A stretch of 9,211 bases of DNA from Clostridia bacterium (GCA_012515365.1 JAAYYM010000350.1:1-9211); one strand, 5' to 3'. Positions 1-6,303 are shown, counted from the first letter of the stretch. Translations and numbers: made by a program. The notes: a model not told the origin generated them from the letters alone.

Positions 1-88
1 CAGATAACAAAACAAAAGATGGCAATAAAAAGGTGCTCTTTGCTGTCGGAACGATACTTTTTGTTGCCATCTTTTGTTTTGTTATCTG
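1..88. repeat. Perfect 25-bp inverted repeat at the window edge
   Basis: Bases 1-25 (starting CAGATAACAAAACAAAAG) are the exact reverse complement of bases 64-88, separated by 38 bases. The left arm begins at base 1, so the repeat may extend further left. It sits in the N-terminal coding region of the first gene; the right arm encodes part of the membrane helix. It may be a genuine hairpin or invertible site, or a fold-back assembly artefact at a contig end. Confidence 0.9.
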
Positions 89-2129
89 GAAGATGATACT
101 GCCTATGGCACCTGACAGTAATAAGGCGGAAAATCTGTCGCTTTCTACAGATATAGAGCATACCTCTGCTGATAGCACCGAAGTCACCTTGCCGGACGGC
201 AAGCTGATTATTACGCTAAATGGAGAAAACGAGGCTACCATCAGCCTGACCGATGAATCAGTTGGAGCACTTGATTCTGTTAAGGAGGGAGATGAGACAC
301 ATCTTCTAAATAGCATTGATATTTTCCTTTTTCCCAAGGAAGGGGAAAATGGCTTACAAATGTGGATCAATGATATAGATTCAGCAATTTACGAAGAAAA
401 CTTCAGCGAAGTGGCTTTGGAGGACGGATGGTATTTGGGAGAGCAAGATGGTGCATGTGTTGTTGAGAGAACCAATATGAATTATTCCATGATTATTAAG
501 AAGCCAGGGATTGCTACTACGATTAGAAACTGCGAAACGTATCGCGTGGAGTTCTTGCCTGAGAATCATGGGAATTTGGTAACCATAGAGGAGGGCAATA
601 CAGCAGATATTCTCGTACAGACAGGAGCTGATGATAGAAACGGACAGGGGGAAGCGCAGGAATTTAATATTTCCTTTTATGATAAAAATACTGTTAAATT
701 CCAAATACCCGGCGAGGAAGCAAAGACAGCGTTTTATAATTACGATTCCATTGAGGTTCGCCTATACGAGAATGAAGAACGGTTAAATCATCATTACTAC
801 ACATTAGAATTTGCAACCGGACAGATGTATTCACAGGGTAAAGCAGCAGTAAACGGATACAGCCTCACGCCGGATGAGAATAGAGAAGGGCATAATCTGG
901 CAGAGGGTACAAATGGATATGAGAATCTGTCAGGTGCGTCCGCGGATGCTGTCGGAATGAAATTCCAGTGTGACAATTTGGAAGAGATGATTCGTAATAC
1001 GAGATATTATGAGGTATACATAAGTGACGACCTTGCTTTTGCCGGATATGTAGAGGATGCAATCAATGGAAAGGAAAGCATCATCCCGGCTATTCCAGAA
1101 GATTTTCCGGTCAACAAGGAGGATGATAACTATTTTACTCCGGACACAGAGATGTATCGTATCATTATGGTGGAAATGCCTTATGTGATAGATATGCCTG
1201 AGTGGTATACCCGTTATGGTAATGTTGTACCTATTTGGCATTATGGAGTACTTGGAGAGAGAGAACCTGAGCATCACAATGCAACAGTTGTTATGCTGGA
1301 GTCCTATGACGAGATTGGAATATGCAGTGTGAAGACGAAAATTGTATATGAAGATGCCAAATGTGCGATGTATGCAGGAACGGACGGGGGTGCACCTATT
1401 CTTACCAATTTAGATGCAAAGGATGAGAGTCTGGTTACGCCGGAGGCACTGGACGCAACAGCAAGCAACTTCTACGAAAATTCTCATTATGATCACTGGT
1501 ATTTATATAAAGGACGATATGACAACGTGAAATACTTTTTTGAAGAGGCGAACAGCAATTCTACTGATGAGCCTATTCTTGTTCCGGTTACAGCAGGAAC
1601 AGATTGCGGATGGGGAATAAGGGATGATTTATTCTATAACAATATCGGATTCGAAATAGGTGAGGTGGTTCGGTATTCAGAAACAGTACCTATGGTTGGA
1701 TCGATGTATAGTGGATATAATGGAGAGGATTCTGAATACAAAATAACCACTTATTGTTCCAAATCTGCAGTTTCTCTTGATTATGAAGCAGAAGCCGCAA
1801 AATATAACACAGCACCCGATGACTGGAACGACCATCCCTATGCACAATACATTCCGGAACTACCCACCGGGATAACCTTCGATTATCTTGAAGGACAAAC
1901 AATCAATGAGGAATCGCTTAATATATGGACCGGATCAGATGGATGTACGTATGAGCAGGCACTTGCATTTTTTGAAAAATTTAGAAAAACAAGTTATAAA
2001 GAAATACGATATGAAATAGATAATGATAATGAAATTTCATTTATTATCGGAGTAGGAGATGGAGTGTACATAGGTGCTCGGTGGAGAAAGGATGAACAAA
2101 GTTTGGGTATTTTTGGATACAAAGAATAA
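1..2129 (+). CDS. Large membrane-anchored extracytoplasmic protein of unknown function (5' partial)
   Basis: I do not recognise the family. The frame is open to the left edge; the first in-window start is GTG at 33, but no Shine-Dalgarno precedes it and it falls directly at a transmembrane helix, so the true start is probably upstream. From the GTG the product is 698 residues. Residues 2-24 form one strongly hydrophobic helix (core LFAVGTILFVAIFCFVIW), preceded in frame by a short hydrophilic stretch rich in Lys, Asn and Asp. The remaining roughly 670 residues are acidic, rich in Asp, Glu, Asn, Tyr and Gly, with scattered cysteines and no second hydrophobic segment. This suggests a single-pass protein with a short cytoplasmic N-terminus and a large outer domain. 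No catalytic motif is visible. The stop is TAA. No T-tract terminator follows. Caveat: bases 1-25 are the exact reverse complement of 64-88, so the residues read upstream of the GTG may be an artefact. Confidence 0.75.
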   Translation, partial: DNKTKDGNKKVLFAVGTILFVAIFCFVIWKMILPMAPDSNKAENLSLSTDIEHTSADSTEVTLPDGKLIITLNGENEATISLTDESVGALDSVKEGDETHLLNSIDIFLFPKEGENGLQMWINDIDSAIYEENFSEVALEDGWYLGEQDGACVVERTNMNYSMIIKKPGIATTIRNCETYRVEFLPENHGNLVTIEEGNTADILVQTGADDRNGQGEAQEFNISFYDKNTVKFQIPGEEAKTAFYNYDSIEVRLYENEERLNHHYYTLEFATGQMYSQGKAAVNGYSLTPDENREGHNLAEGTNGYENLSGASADAVGMKFQCDNLEEMIRNTRYYEVYISDDLAFAGYVEDAINGKESIIPAIPEDFPVNKEDDNYFTPDTEMYRIIMVEMPYVIDMPEWYTRYGNVVPIWHYGVLGEREPEHHNATVVMLESYDEIGICSVKTKIVYEDAKCAMYAGTDGGAPILTNLDAKDESLVTPEALDATASNFYENSHYDHWYLYKGRYDNVKYFFEEANSNSTDEPILVPVTAGTDCGWGIRDDLFYNNIGFEIGEVVRYSETVPMVGSMYSGYNGEDSEYKITTYCSKSAVSLDYEAEAAKYNTAPDDWNDHPYAQYIPELPTGITFDYLEGQTINEESLNIWTGSDGCTYEQALAFFEKFRKTSYKEIRYEIDNDNEISFIIGVGDGVYIGARWRKDEQSLGIFGYKE

Positions 2130-2165
2130 TTAGTTGAAGCAATTGCGAACTCAGTTTTTATAGTT

Positions 2166-2195
2166 TTGCGAGATAGGGATTGGATATGCTATGAT
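2166..2195 (+). promoter_or_regulatory. Probable sigma-A promoter of the RelA/SpoT-like gene
   Basis: TTGCGA at 2166-2171 and TATGAT at 2190-2195 are separated by 18 bases. The -10 box is preceded by TGC, giving an extended -10 (TGCTATGAT). Predicted transcription would start near 2202, leaving a leader of about 35 bases. The ribosome binding site GAGGT at 2225-2229 lies 9 bases before the ATG at 2239. Confidence 0.5.
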
Positions 2196-2238
2196 ATACT
2201 AAGGCATAATAAAACACAGTCTGTGAGGTTAATATTTT

Positions 2239-3228
2239 ATGATAAAATTAAATGATTATTTATATTCTGGAGATACCGTTCTTAAGATTTTACAGAGATA
2301 TACGGAGGATTTGAAACAGTCTGCAAAAGAAACTCATAATCAAATTGATTTTGTTCACTGCAATTTTCTGTTTCAAATTTCGGAACTTTTACAGCACAAT
2401 GATTTCCTGACTTCGCAGTCTCAGCGGATTCGGGAATTCTATAAATTGATGGCAAATGAATATCCTTTTCTTGCATTTACCTTCAAGGGACGAATTAAAT
2501 CCTTGATACGCGCGGAATCAAAATTTAATGGATATATAGTGGAATATATATCCGATTATTACAACGAACATGGTCATTACCCTTCTACTGCTGAAGTAAA
2601 AAACTGTCTAACCTGTTTTCGAGATTTGATTGCATATAGAATTGTAATATCTCTTCCAAAATGCCATTTGAAAGAAGGGGAGACTCTTGCTGATGAAGAA
2701 ATGAAATATCTATATGATGTTGCTAACCAGTTGCCTGGTTTTTTGGAGGAACGCGGATTTACCGCAGAACTGTCTACATTAACAGGTGAGAAAAAAACGC
2801 CCCTGTTAAAAGAGAGCGTAAGCCCGTACTATAGGGATTATATTGTAAATGCAGAGAATTATGGATATCGTTCACTACATATTACATTTTATGATAATAT
2901 TGCTCGTTGTTATGTAGAAGTACAGTTTCGTACAAAAGAAATGGATGATTTTGCGGAGATTGGTCCTGCCAATCATTTAGGTTACGAAAAACGACAGGAA
3001 AGTGAAAGAGCCAGAAGAGATGCAATTCCAAAAGGAGAAAATATTTATTTTGATGAAGCATATGAAAGAGGTATTATGTTGCAGCAACTTGAATTATCAA
3101 AATTAGATGTAAATATGTTTGGAGCGGTGAATAATTCCCTTATTAACGATGGATGTGGCCTCTACCGTGGAAGACTTATTCTTCCGTATGAGCATCTTTC
3201 AAGGTTCCAGAATGATCTTGTTGATTAA
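2239..3228 (+). CDS. RelA/SpoT-domain alarmone synthetase-like protein (small, hydrolase-less)
   Basis: Likely transfers pyrophosphate from ATP to a guanosine nucleotide, or to another acceptor as some toxic small alarmone synthetases do; it should be cytosolic. The 329 residues contain the RelA/SpoT synthetase signature: GRIKSLIRAESKF at 84-96 (basic ATP-binding segment), FRDLIAYRI at 127-135 with the metal-binding Asp129, NYGYRSLH at 207-214, and VEVQFRT at 226-232 followed by an AE.G.A.H block around 239-246. There is no HD hydrolase domain and no TGS or ACT domain. The usual HW after the AE.G motif is HL here. The approximately 80-residue N-terminus and the C-terminal segment (about 290-329) are not recognised. 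ATG at 2239 is supported by GAGGT nine bases upstream. It sits alone, with no protein-coding antitoxin beside it, so toxSAS status is unproven. Family assignment is firm; the product it makes is not. Confidence 0.88.
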   Translation: MIKLNDYLYSGDTVLKILQRYTEDLKQSAKETHNQIDFVHCNFLFQISELLQHNDFLTSQSQRIREFYKLMANEYPFLAFTFKGRIKSLIRAESKFNGYIVEYISDYYNEHGHYPSTAEVKNCLTCFRDLIAYRIVISLPKCHLKEGETLADEEMKYLYDVANQLPGFLEERGFTAELSTLTGEKKTPLLKESVSPYYRDYIVNAENYGYRSLHITFYDNIARCYVEVQFRTKEMDDFAEIGPANHLGYEKRQESERARRDAIPKGENIYFDEAYERGIMLQQLELSKLDVNMFGAVNNSLINDGCGLYRGRLILPYEHLSRFQNDLVD

Positions 3229-3275
3229 TTTACATAGAATGATTTTTGGATATGCTAGAATGATGCAAGAATGAT
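3209..3275 (+). repeat. Four copies of AGAATGAT around a promoter-like -10
   Basis: AGAATGAT occurs at 3209-3216 (inside the 3' end of the RelA/SpoT-like gene), 3236-3243, 3257-3264 and 3268-3275. The last three start 21 and 11 bases apart, close to two and one turns of the helix, and they run straight into the extended -10 at 3277-3285. This is operator-like; no regulator is identified. Confidence 0.6.
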
Positions 3276-3276
3276 A

Positions 3277-3285
3277 TGTTATAAT
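3277..3285 (+). promoter_or_regulatory. Extended -10 promoter element downstream of the RelA/SpoT-like gene
   Basis: TGTTATAAT is a consensus extended -10 (TGn-TATAAT). No good -35 is present at the correct distance. Transcription would start near 3292 and read into a region with no convincing ORF, although GGGAGG occurs at 3320-3325. Confidence 0.35.
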
Positions 3286-3354
3286 AAGTCCTATAGAGTA
3301 GAGTTCAGATTTACTTACAGGGAGGAATACAGGGATATTCAATAATTATTAGGT

Positions 3355-3377
3355 AATTGCGAAACAAGTTCGCAATT
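3355..3377. repeat. 9-bp inverted repeat, possible operator or hairpin
   Basis: AATTGCGAA at 3355-3363 and TTCGCAATT at 3369-3377 pair perfectly across a 5-base loop. No T-tract follows on either strand, so it is not a typical intrinsic terminator. A related 12-mer, CAATTGCGAACT, occurs in inverted orientation at 2140-2151, on the other side of the RelA/SpoT-like gene. Confidence 0.6.
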
Positions 3378-3392
3378 GTGATTCAAACAAGG

Positions 3393-3416
3393 AAAAAATC
3401 CTGCAAAGCAGGATTT
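3393..3416 (-). terminator. Intrinsic terminator-like hairpin, best on the minus strand
   Basis: AAATCCTGC (3396-3404) pairs with GCAGGATTT (3408-3416) across an AAA loop. Read on the minus strand, the stem ends in six consecutive T's, which fits an intrinsic terminator. On the plus strand only three T's follow. A minus-strand TATAAT lies about 75 bases upstream (3492-3487), so the hairpin could end a small minus-strand transcript, or act weakly in both directions. Confidence 0.45.
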
Positions 3417-3548
3417 CAACGATGAAAGCTCAATCACTTAAAAATTGGCATACAGGCGTGTTTTTTTCCCATTTAGGGATGAATCGATTATAAAAAAGAA
3501 ACTAACAAGTACTGTCTTAAACTGTTTGAAGTAAAAGGAAGGGAAGGC

Positions 3549-3568
3549 TGAAGCTGGGGTGAAGCTGG
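3549..3568 (+). repeat. Direct repeat TGAAGCTGG upstream of the ATPase operon promoter
   Basis: TGAAGCTGG occurs at 3549-3557 and 3560-3568, with an 11-base period (one helical turn). The second copy overlaps the -35 region of the extended -10 at 3585-3593. This placement suits an activator or repressor site. Confidence 0.5.
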
Positions 3569-3584
3569 ATTAAAAAAAAGAACA

Positions 3585-3593
3585 TGATATAAT
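3585..3593 (+). promoter_or_regulatory. Extended -10 promoter for the ATPase-TOPRIM operon
   Basis: TGATATAAT is a consensus extended -10. The hexamer 17 bases upstream (CTGGAT, 3565-3570) is a poor -35, so the promoter may depend on the TGn element or on an activator at the TGAAGCTGG repeats. The predicted leader is about 105 bases, ending in GGAGG at 3696-3700. Confidence 0.45.
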
Positions 3594-3706
3594 TGAACAG
3601 AAATATAAAAAAGGAATAAAAAATATCAAAATAAAAATTACGATTGATTATTTTGAATCTGTGTGATATCATATCATTGTCTACTAATAAAATTTGGAGG
3701 TGGAAA

Positions 3707-5101
3707 ATGAAAGACTTTGTAGTGCGTTTATCATCTTTGACACTGGAAAATATAAAAAACGTTAAAACGGGAACTATTTTTATGCCAAGAGCTAATAATA
3801 AGGGACTTAGTCTTGGGGGAGCAGAAATTCTTGGGATTTATGGACAAAATGGCTCAGGAAAGACTGCAGTAGTGGATACCCTATTTTTTTTACAGCAGAT
3901 TATGATTGGTAAAGAAATCGACCAAAGTATAAGTGACTATATTGATGTGGATGAAGATAAGGCAGAGATAATTGCTGAATTTAAAATATTTGGACATGGC
4001 TTTGTTTTTGAAGTTGGATATCAAGTTTACCTTGAAAAGAGGGATGGAGCAATATCCATTGAAAGAGAGTCCTTGAACTGTGCAATTAACAAGGATGGAA
4101 GTAGAACAAACAAGAACATATTCATAGATTATCAAAAATCGGAACCAGATTGTATTTTTAAACCGCAGAAGCGTTTGGATGAATTAATAGGAAAAAACAA
4201 AGAAGTTAAAACGGACTTAATTGTTGCTAGGAAAATAGCGGAAAAGAGTAATTGTTCATATATATTTGGAGAGAATAGCAGAGAAATTTTTTGTAAAGGA
4301 ATTGAAGGATCTTTTAAGAACTATGCAATAGTTATTTGCGCCTTGTTTAATTTTGCACTTAAAGATTTATTTGTAATTAGAAATACACATTCTGGAATGA
4401 TTACAGCTAACTTTTTACTTCCAATGGCTTTTCGTATTGAGAATAAAAAGATTGGAGCAAAGGGAGATTTTGCGATTCCTCTCATGGAGCCAGTTGTTTT
4501 GGATGAAGGAAGAAAAGAGATACTTGATGAAATCATTGAACAAATAAATACAGTTTTATATACAATTATTCCAGGAATGAAAATTGATGTTAAGGATTAT
4601 GGAAAACAGGCGTTAGATTCTGGAGAAGAAGGCTGGAAGGTTGAACTTATGTCCGTTCGTGATGGTAAGAAGCCTATTCCAATTAGGATGGAATCAGAGG
4701 GAATCATTAAGATTGTCTCAATTATGAATGTGTTGATTCAGGCATTTGGAAATTCTTCTATTTGCTTAGTGATTGACGAACTAGATGCAGGTATTTTTGA
4801 ATATATGCTGGGAGAGCTGTTAGATATTTTTGGAAAGAGTGCAAAGGGACAGTTGATCTTTACGTCGCATAATCTTAGAGCTCTTGAAATGCTTGATAAG
4901 GAAAGTATTATGTTCTCAACTGTTAACCCATGCAATCGCTATATACACATGAAAAGTGTGAAGGATTCTAATAATTTACGAAGTATGTATATTAGAAGTA
5001 TCACCCTTGGGGGGCAGGACGAGACGATTTATGAGGAAACAGATAGCCTAAAGATTGCAAGAGCATTCCGAAAGGCGGGAAGGAGTATTCATAATGAGTG
5101 A
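3707..5101 (+). CDS. AAA15/OLD-like ATPase, first gene of an ATPase-TOPRIM defence pair
   Basis: ABC/SMC-type ATPase of the AAA15/OLD superfamily, 464 residues, cytosolic; in related defence systems such proteins sense phage and control a partner nuclease. Visible motifs: Walker A GQNGSGKT at 46-53; a degenerate ABC-signature region ESEGIIKI at 329-336; Walker B ICLVIDELDAG at 352-362 with Asp357 and catalytic Glu358; and the switch histidine in TSHN at 386-389. The middle (about 100-320) is an unrecognised insertion, as is usual in this superfamily. There is no TOPRIM domain after the ATPase, unlike OLD or GajA; it is supplied by the next gene. The ATG at 3707 is preferred because GGAGG lies six bases upstream; a TTG at 3644 would extend the frame by 21 residues but has no Shine-Dalgarno. 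The 3' end overlaps the TOPRIM gene by 8 bases, implying translational coupling. The defence role is inferred. Confidence 0.87.
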   Translation: MKDFVVRLSSLTLENIKNVKTGTIFMPRANNKGLSLGGAEILGIYGQNGSGKTAVVDTLFFLQQIMIGKEIDQSISDYIDVDEDKAEIIAEFKIFGHGFVFEVGYQVYLEKRDGAISIERESLNCAINKDGSRTNKNIFIDYQKSEPDCIFKPQKRLDELIGKNKEVKTDLIVARKIAEKSNCSYIFGENSREIFCKGIEGSFKNYAIVICALFNFALKDLFVIRNTHSGMITANFLLPMAFRIENKKIGAKGDFAIPLMEPVVLDEGRKEILDEIIEQINTVLYTIIPGMKIDVKDYGKQALDSGEEGWKVELMSVRDGKKPIPIRMESEGIIKIVSIMNVLIQAFGNSSICLVIDELDAGIFEYMLGELLDIFGKSAKGQLIFTSHNLRALEMLDKESIMFSTVNPCNRYIHMKSVKDSNNLRSMYIRSITLGGQDETIYEETDSLKIARAFRKAGRSIHNE

Positions 5102-5771
5102 GAAAAAGGTAATCGCTGTCATAGTTGAGGGTCCAAGTGATGAAAATGCGATTGGCGGAATTCTGAAAGAATATTTTTCTTCGGCAGAAGTGCAGTTTGC
5201 AGTTGTTCATGGAGATATAACATCCAATAATTCAACGTCTGTAGAAAATGCTGTTTCCAAAGTTGATCAAATAATAGATGAAATAAGAAAAAGATACGGA
5301 TATAACTGGGAAGATTTTATAAAAATCATTCATATTGCTGACACGGATGGAACTTTTACAGAAGGCTGTATTATTGAGGGTGAAGTTGATTCTATTCAGT
5401 ATTATGAAGATCATACGGAAACTTCAAATGTTAGTGCAACAGAGAATAGAAATAAACATAAATCGGAAATAATGTTTAAACTTTGGAAAACAGGAAAAGT
5501 ACATGAAATCAGATATCGACTTTATTTCAATTCTTGTAACTTGGAACATGTATTGTATAACGAACTAAAGGACTATTCTGATGAGGAGAAGGAAGAGTTG
5601 TCTGATGAGTTTGCCGAAAAGTATGAGGGTAAAGTAGCTGATTTCATAAGCTTTATATCAGATTCAGAGTTAGCAGTACATGGTACATATAAAGATACCT
5701 GGAAATTTATTGAGAAAGATAAACATTCATTGGAAAGACATTCAAATATGCATTTGATTTTTATTTCTTAA
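5094..5771 (+). CDS. Small TOPRIM-domain protein, probable effector partner of the AAA15 ATPase
   Basis: A 225-residue protein with TOPRIM hallmarks: the glutamate motif VIVEGPSDE at 9-17 (Glu12, Asp16) and the metal-binding DTDG at 83-86 (Asp83, Asp85) within HIADTDG. Further conserved-looking blocks are FNSCNLEHVLY at 145-155 and HSLERHSN at 211-218, possibly additional catalytic or interface residues. TOPRIM proteins paired with OLD-like ATPases act as metal-dependent nucleases (AriB of PARIS, OLD, GajA); a nuclease role here is inference. The ATG at 5094 is chosen over an in-frame upstream start at 5055 because AGGAG at 5081-5085 lies eight bases before it. It starts inside the end of the ATPase gene (8-base overlap). 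It is shorter than typical AriB proteins, and I cannot assign it to DUF4435 or RloB with confidence. Stop is TAA; no clear terminator follows before the next promoter. Confidence 0.82.
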   Translation: MSEKKVIAVIVEGPSDENAIGGILKEYFSSAEVQFAVVHGDITSNNSTSVENAVSKVDQIIDEIRKRYGYNWEDFIKIIHIADTDGTFTEGCIIEGEVDSIQYYEDHTETSNVSATENRNKHKSEIMFKLWKTGKVHEIRYRLYFNSCNLEHVLYNELKDYSDEEKEELSDEFAEKYEGKVADFISFISDSELAVHGTYKDTWKFIEKDKHSLERHSNMHLIFIS

Positions 5772-5812
5772 TAGAGGACTTTCGATGTTATGTTTTGAAA
5801 TATAGAAATTTC

Positions 5813-5841
5813 TTGAAATATAACAATGAAGAACTTATAAT
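5813..5841 (+). promoter_or_regulatory. Near-consensus sigma-A promoter in front of a gene-free segment
   Basis: TTGAAA at 5813-5818 and TATAAT at 5836-5841 are spaced by exactly 17 bases, the best promoter match in the window. The -35 lies in the second copy of a 10-bp direct repeat, TTGAAATATA (5795-5804 and 5813-5822). The predicted start is near 5848. No convincing protein gene follows; the first strong terminator is at 6223-6264. Confidence 0.65.
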
Positions 5842-5847
5842 AAAAAT

Positions 5848-6264
5848 GTAGCAAATTGTCTATTAAGTTTTTAGACATTGCCCAGTCTTTATGATGATCC
5901 ATGAAACCATACCAGAAAAGGTACTTGCCACAACGAGGACACATCGAATCTGTAGCGTCATGGAGAATCACGAACATCAAAAAAAGCATTTCGGATGCGC
6001 AAACTGATTACCATGAAGAATCATGGAGGGAAATCAAGGTTTTGTCGGAGGAGTTCCCGACAATGAAGTCGTTGGACAAATAAACCCAGTGTTTATGCGG
6101 CTTTCCGGACTTGAAAATAGTTTACTACAACGCGTACTACAACAAATTCTGATGTAATAACGAGGAATAACGGGTTCAACTACCGAATACCTCGGGTACT
6201 TTACGAAAATATTTGTACAGACAAAGACACTTTCTTAGAACAAATCTAAGGAAGTGTCTTTTTT
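5848..6264 (+). ncRNA. Candidate structured non-coding RNA (promoter-to-terminator unit, about 415 nt)
   Basis: The segment lies between a near-consensus promoter and a strong intrinsic terminator. All three plus-strand frames are broken, and the only plus-strand ORF (60 codons from 5901) has no Shine-Dalgarno and resembles nothing I know. It is visibly richer in G+C than its flanks. Local stems: 5851-5854 plus 5857-5862 with 5872-5881 (10 bp, 2-base bulge); 5910-5913 with 5920-5923; 5986-5990 with 5994-5998; 6011-6016 with 6021-6026 (AGAA loop, extended by 6006-6009 with 6032-6035); 6042-6048 with 6057-6063 (7 bp); 6161-6165 with 6190-6194, enclosing 6071-like CGG/CCG pairing at 6171-6173 with 6183-6185. 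ACTACAAC is repeated at 6124-6131 and 6136-6143. I cannot match it to a known RNA class. The alternative is a decayed gene or mobile-element remnant. Confidence 0.35.
6223..6264 (+). terminator. Strong intrinsic terminator
   Basis: Bases 6223-6239 (core AAGACACTTTCTTAGA) pair with 6245-6261 (core TCTAAGGAAGTGTCTT) with a single T-G wobble and a 5-base loop, followed by a T-tract reaching 6264. This is the longest stem in the window. It ends the putative RNA starting near 5848 and insulates the AbiE operon from upstream transcription. Confidence 0.85.
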
Positions 6265-6303
6265 GTGTTATGGTCAAACATTTCAAGAAAAGGAGAACGA
6301 AGT

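Larger units (their letters stand above)
3229..3706. other. Gene-poor intergenic region with hairpins and promoter elements
   Basis: No protein gene is supported here. The longest readable frames are about 20-25 codons (for example an ATG at 3422 giving 23 residues) and lack a well-placed ribosome binding site. The region holds the AGAATGAT iterations, two hairpins (3355-3377, 3396-3416), a T7 run at 3461-3467 without a good stem before it, a minus-strand TATAAT at 3492-3487, a 9-bp direct repeat at 3549-3568 and the promoter of the ATPase/TOPRIM operon. It may be a decayed gene or may carry small RNAs. Confidence 0.5.

Noticed and set aside
930..1277. Long minus-strand open frame within the first gene
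   Set aside because: It is antisense to a continuous coding frame, has no start signal and a composition expected of an antisense shadow.
3355..3416. CRISPR-like or repeat-array reading of the two adjacent hairpins
   Set aside because: The two hairpins differ in sequence and neither is repeated with regular spacers; no cas genes are present.
3461..3467. T7 run as a plus-strand terminator for the RelA/SpoT-like gene
   Set aside because: No stable stem lies immediately upstream of the T's.
3422..3493. 23-codon ORF starting at ATG 3422
   Set aside because: No Shine-Dalgarno and no recognisable sequence; it starts right after a hairpin and is likely chance.
3644..3706. TTG start extending the ATPase by 21 residues
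   Set aside because: No ribosome binding site precedes it, whereas ATG 3707 has GGAGG at ideal spacing and begins the conserved-looking protein.
5768..5989. Minus-strand frame with a CPRCG zinc-ribbon-like motif and a plausible transposase-like look
   Set aside because: Only one CxxC pair, no ribosome binding site, and the upstream frame is interrupted; it overlaps the promoter and the hairpin-rich segment. No transposase family could be recognised.
5901..6083. 60-codon plus-strand ORF inside the candidate RNA
   Set aside because: No Shine-Dalgarno before the ATG, no recognisable motif, and flanking sequence in that frame is full of stops.
6161..6194. tRNA-like T-arm (GGTTCAACTACC)
   Set aside because: The loop lacks the required C61, the stem is only three base pairs, and no D-arm, anticodon arm or acceptor stem can be found around it.
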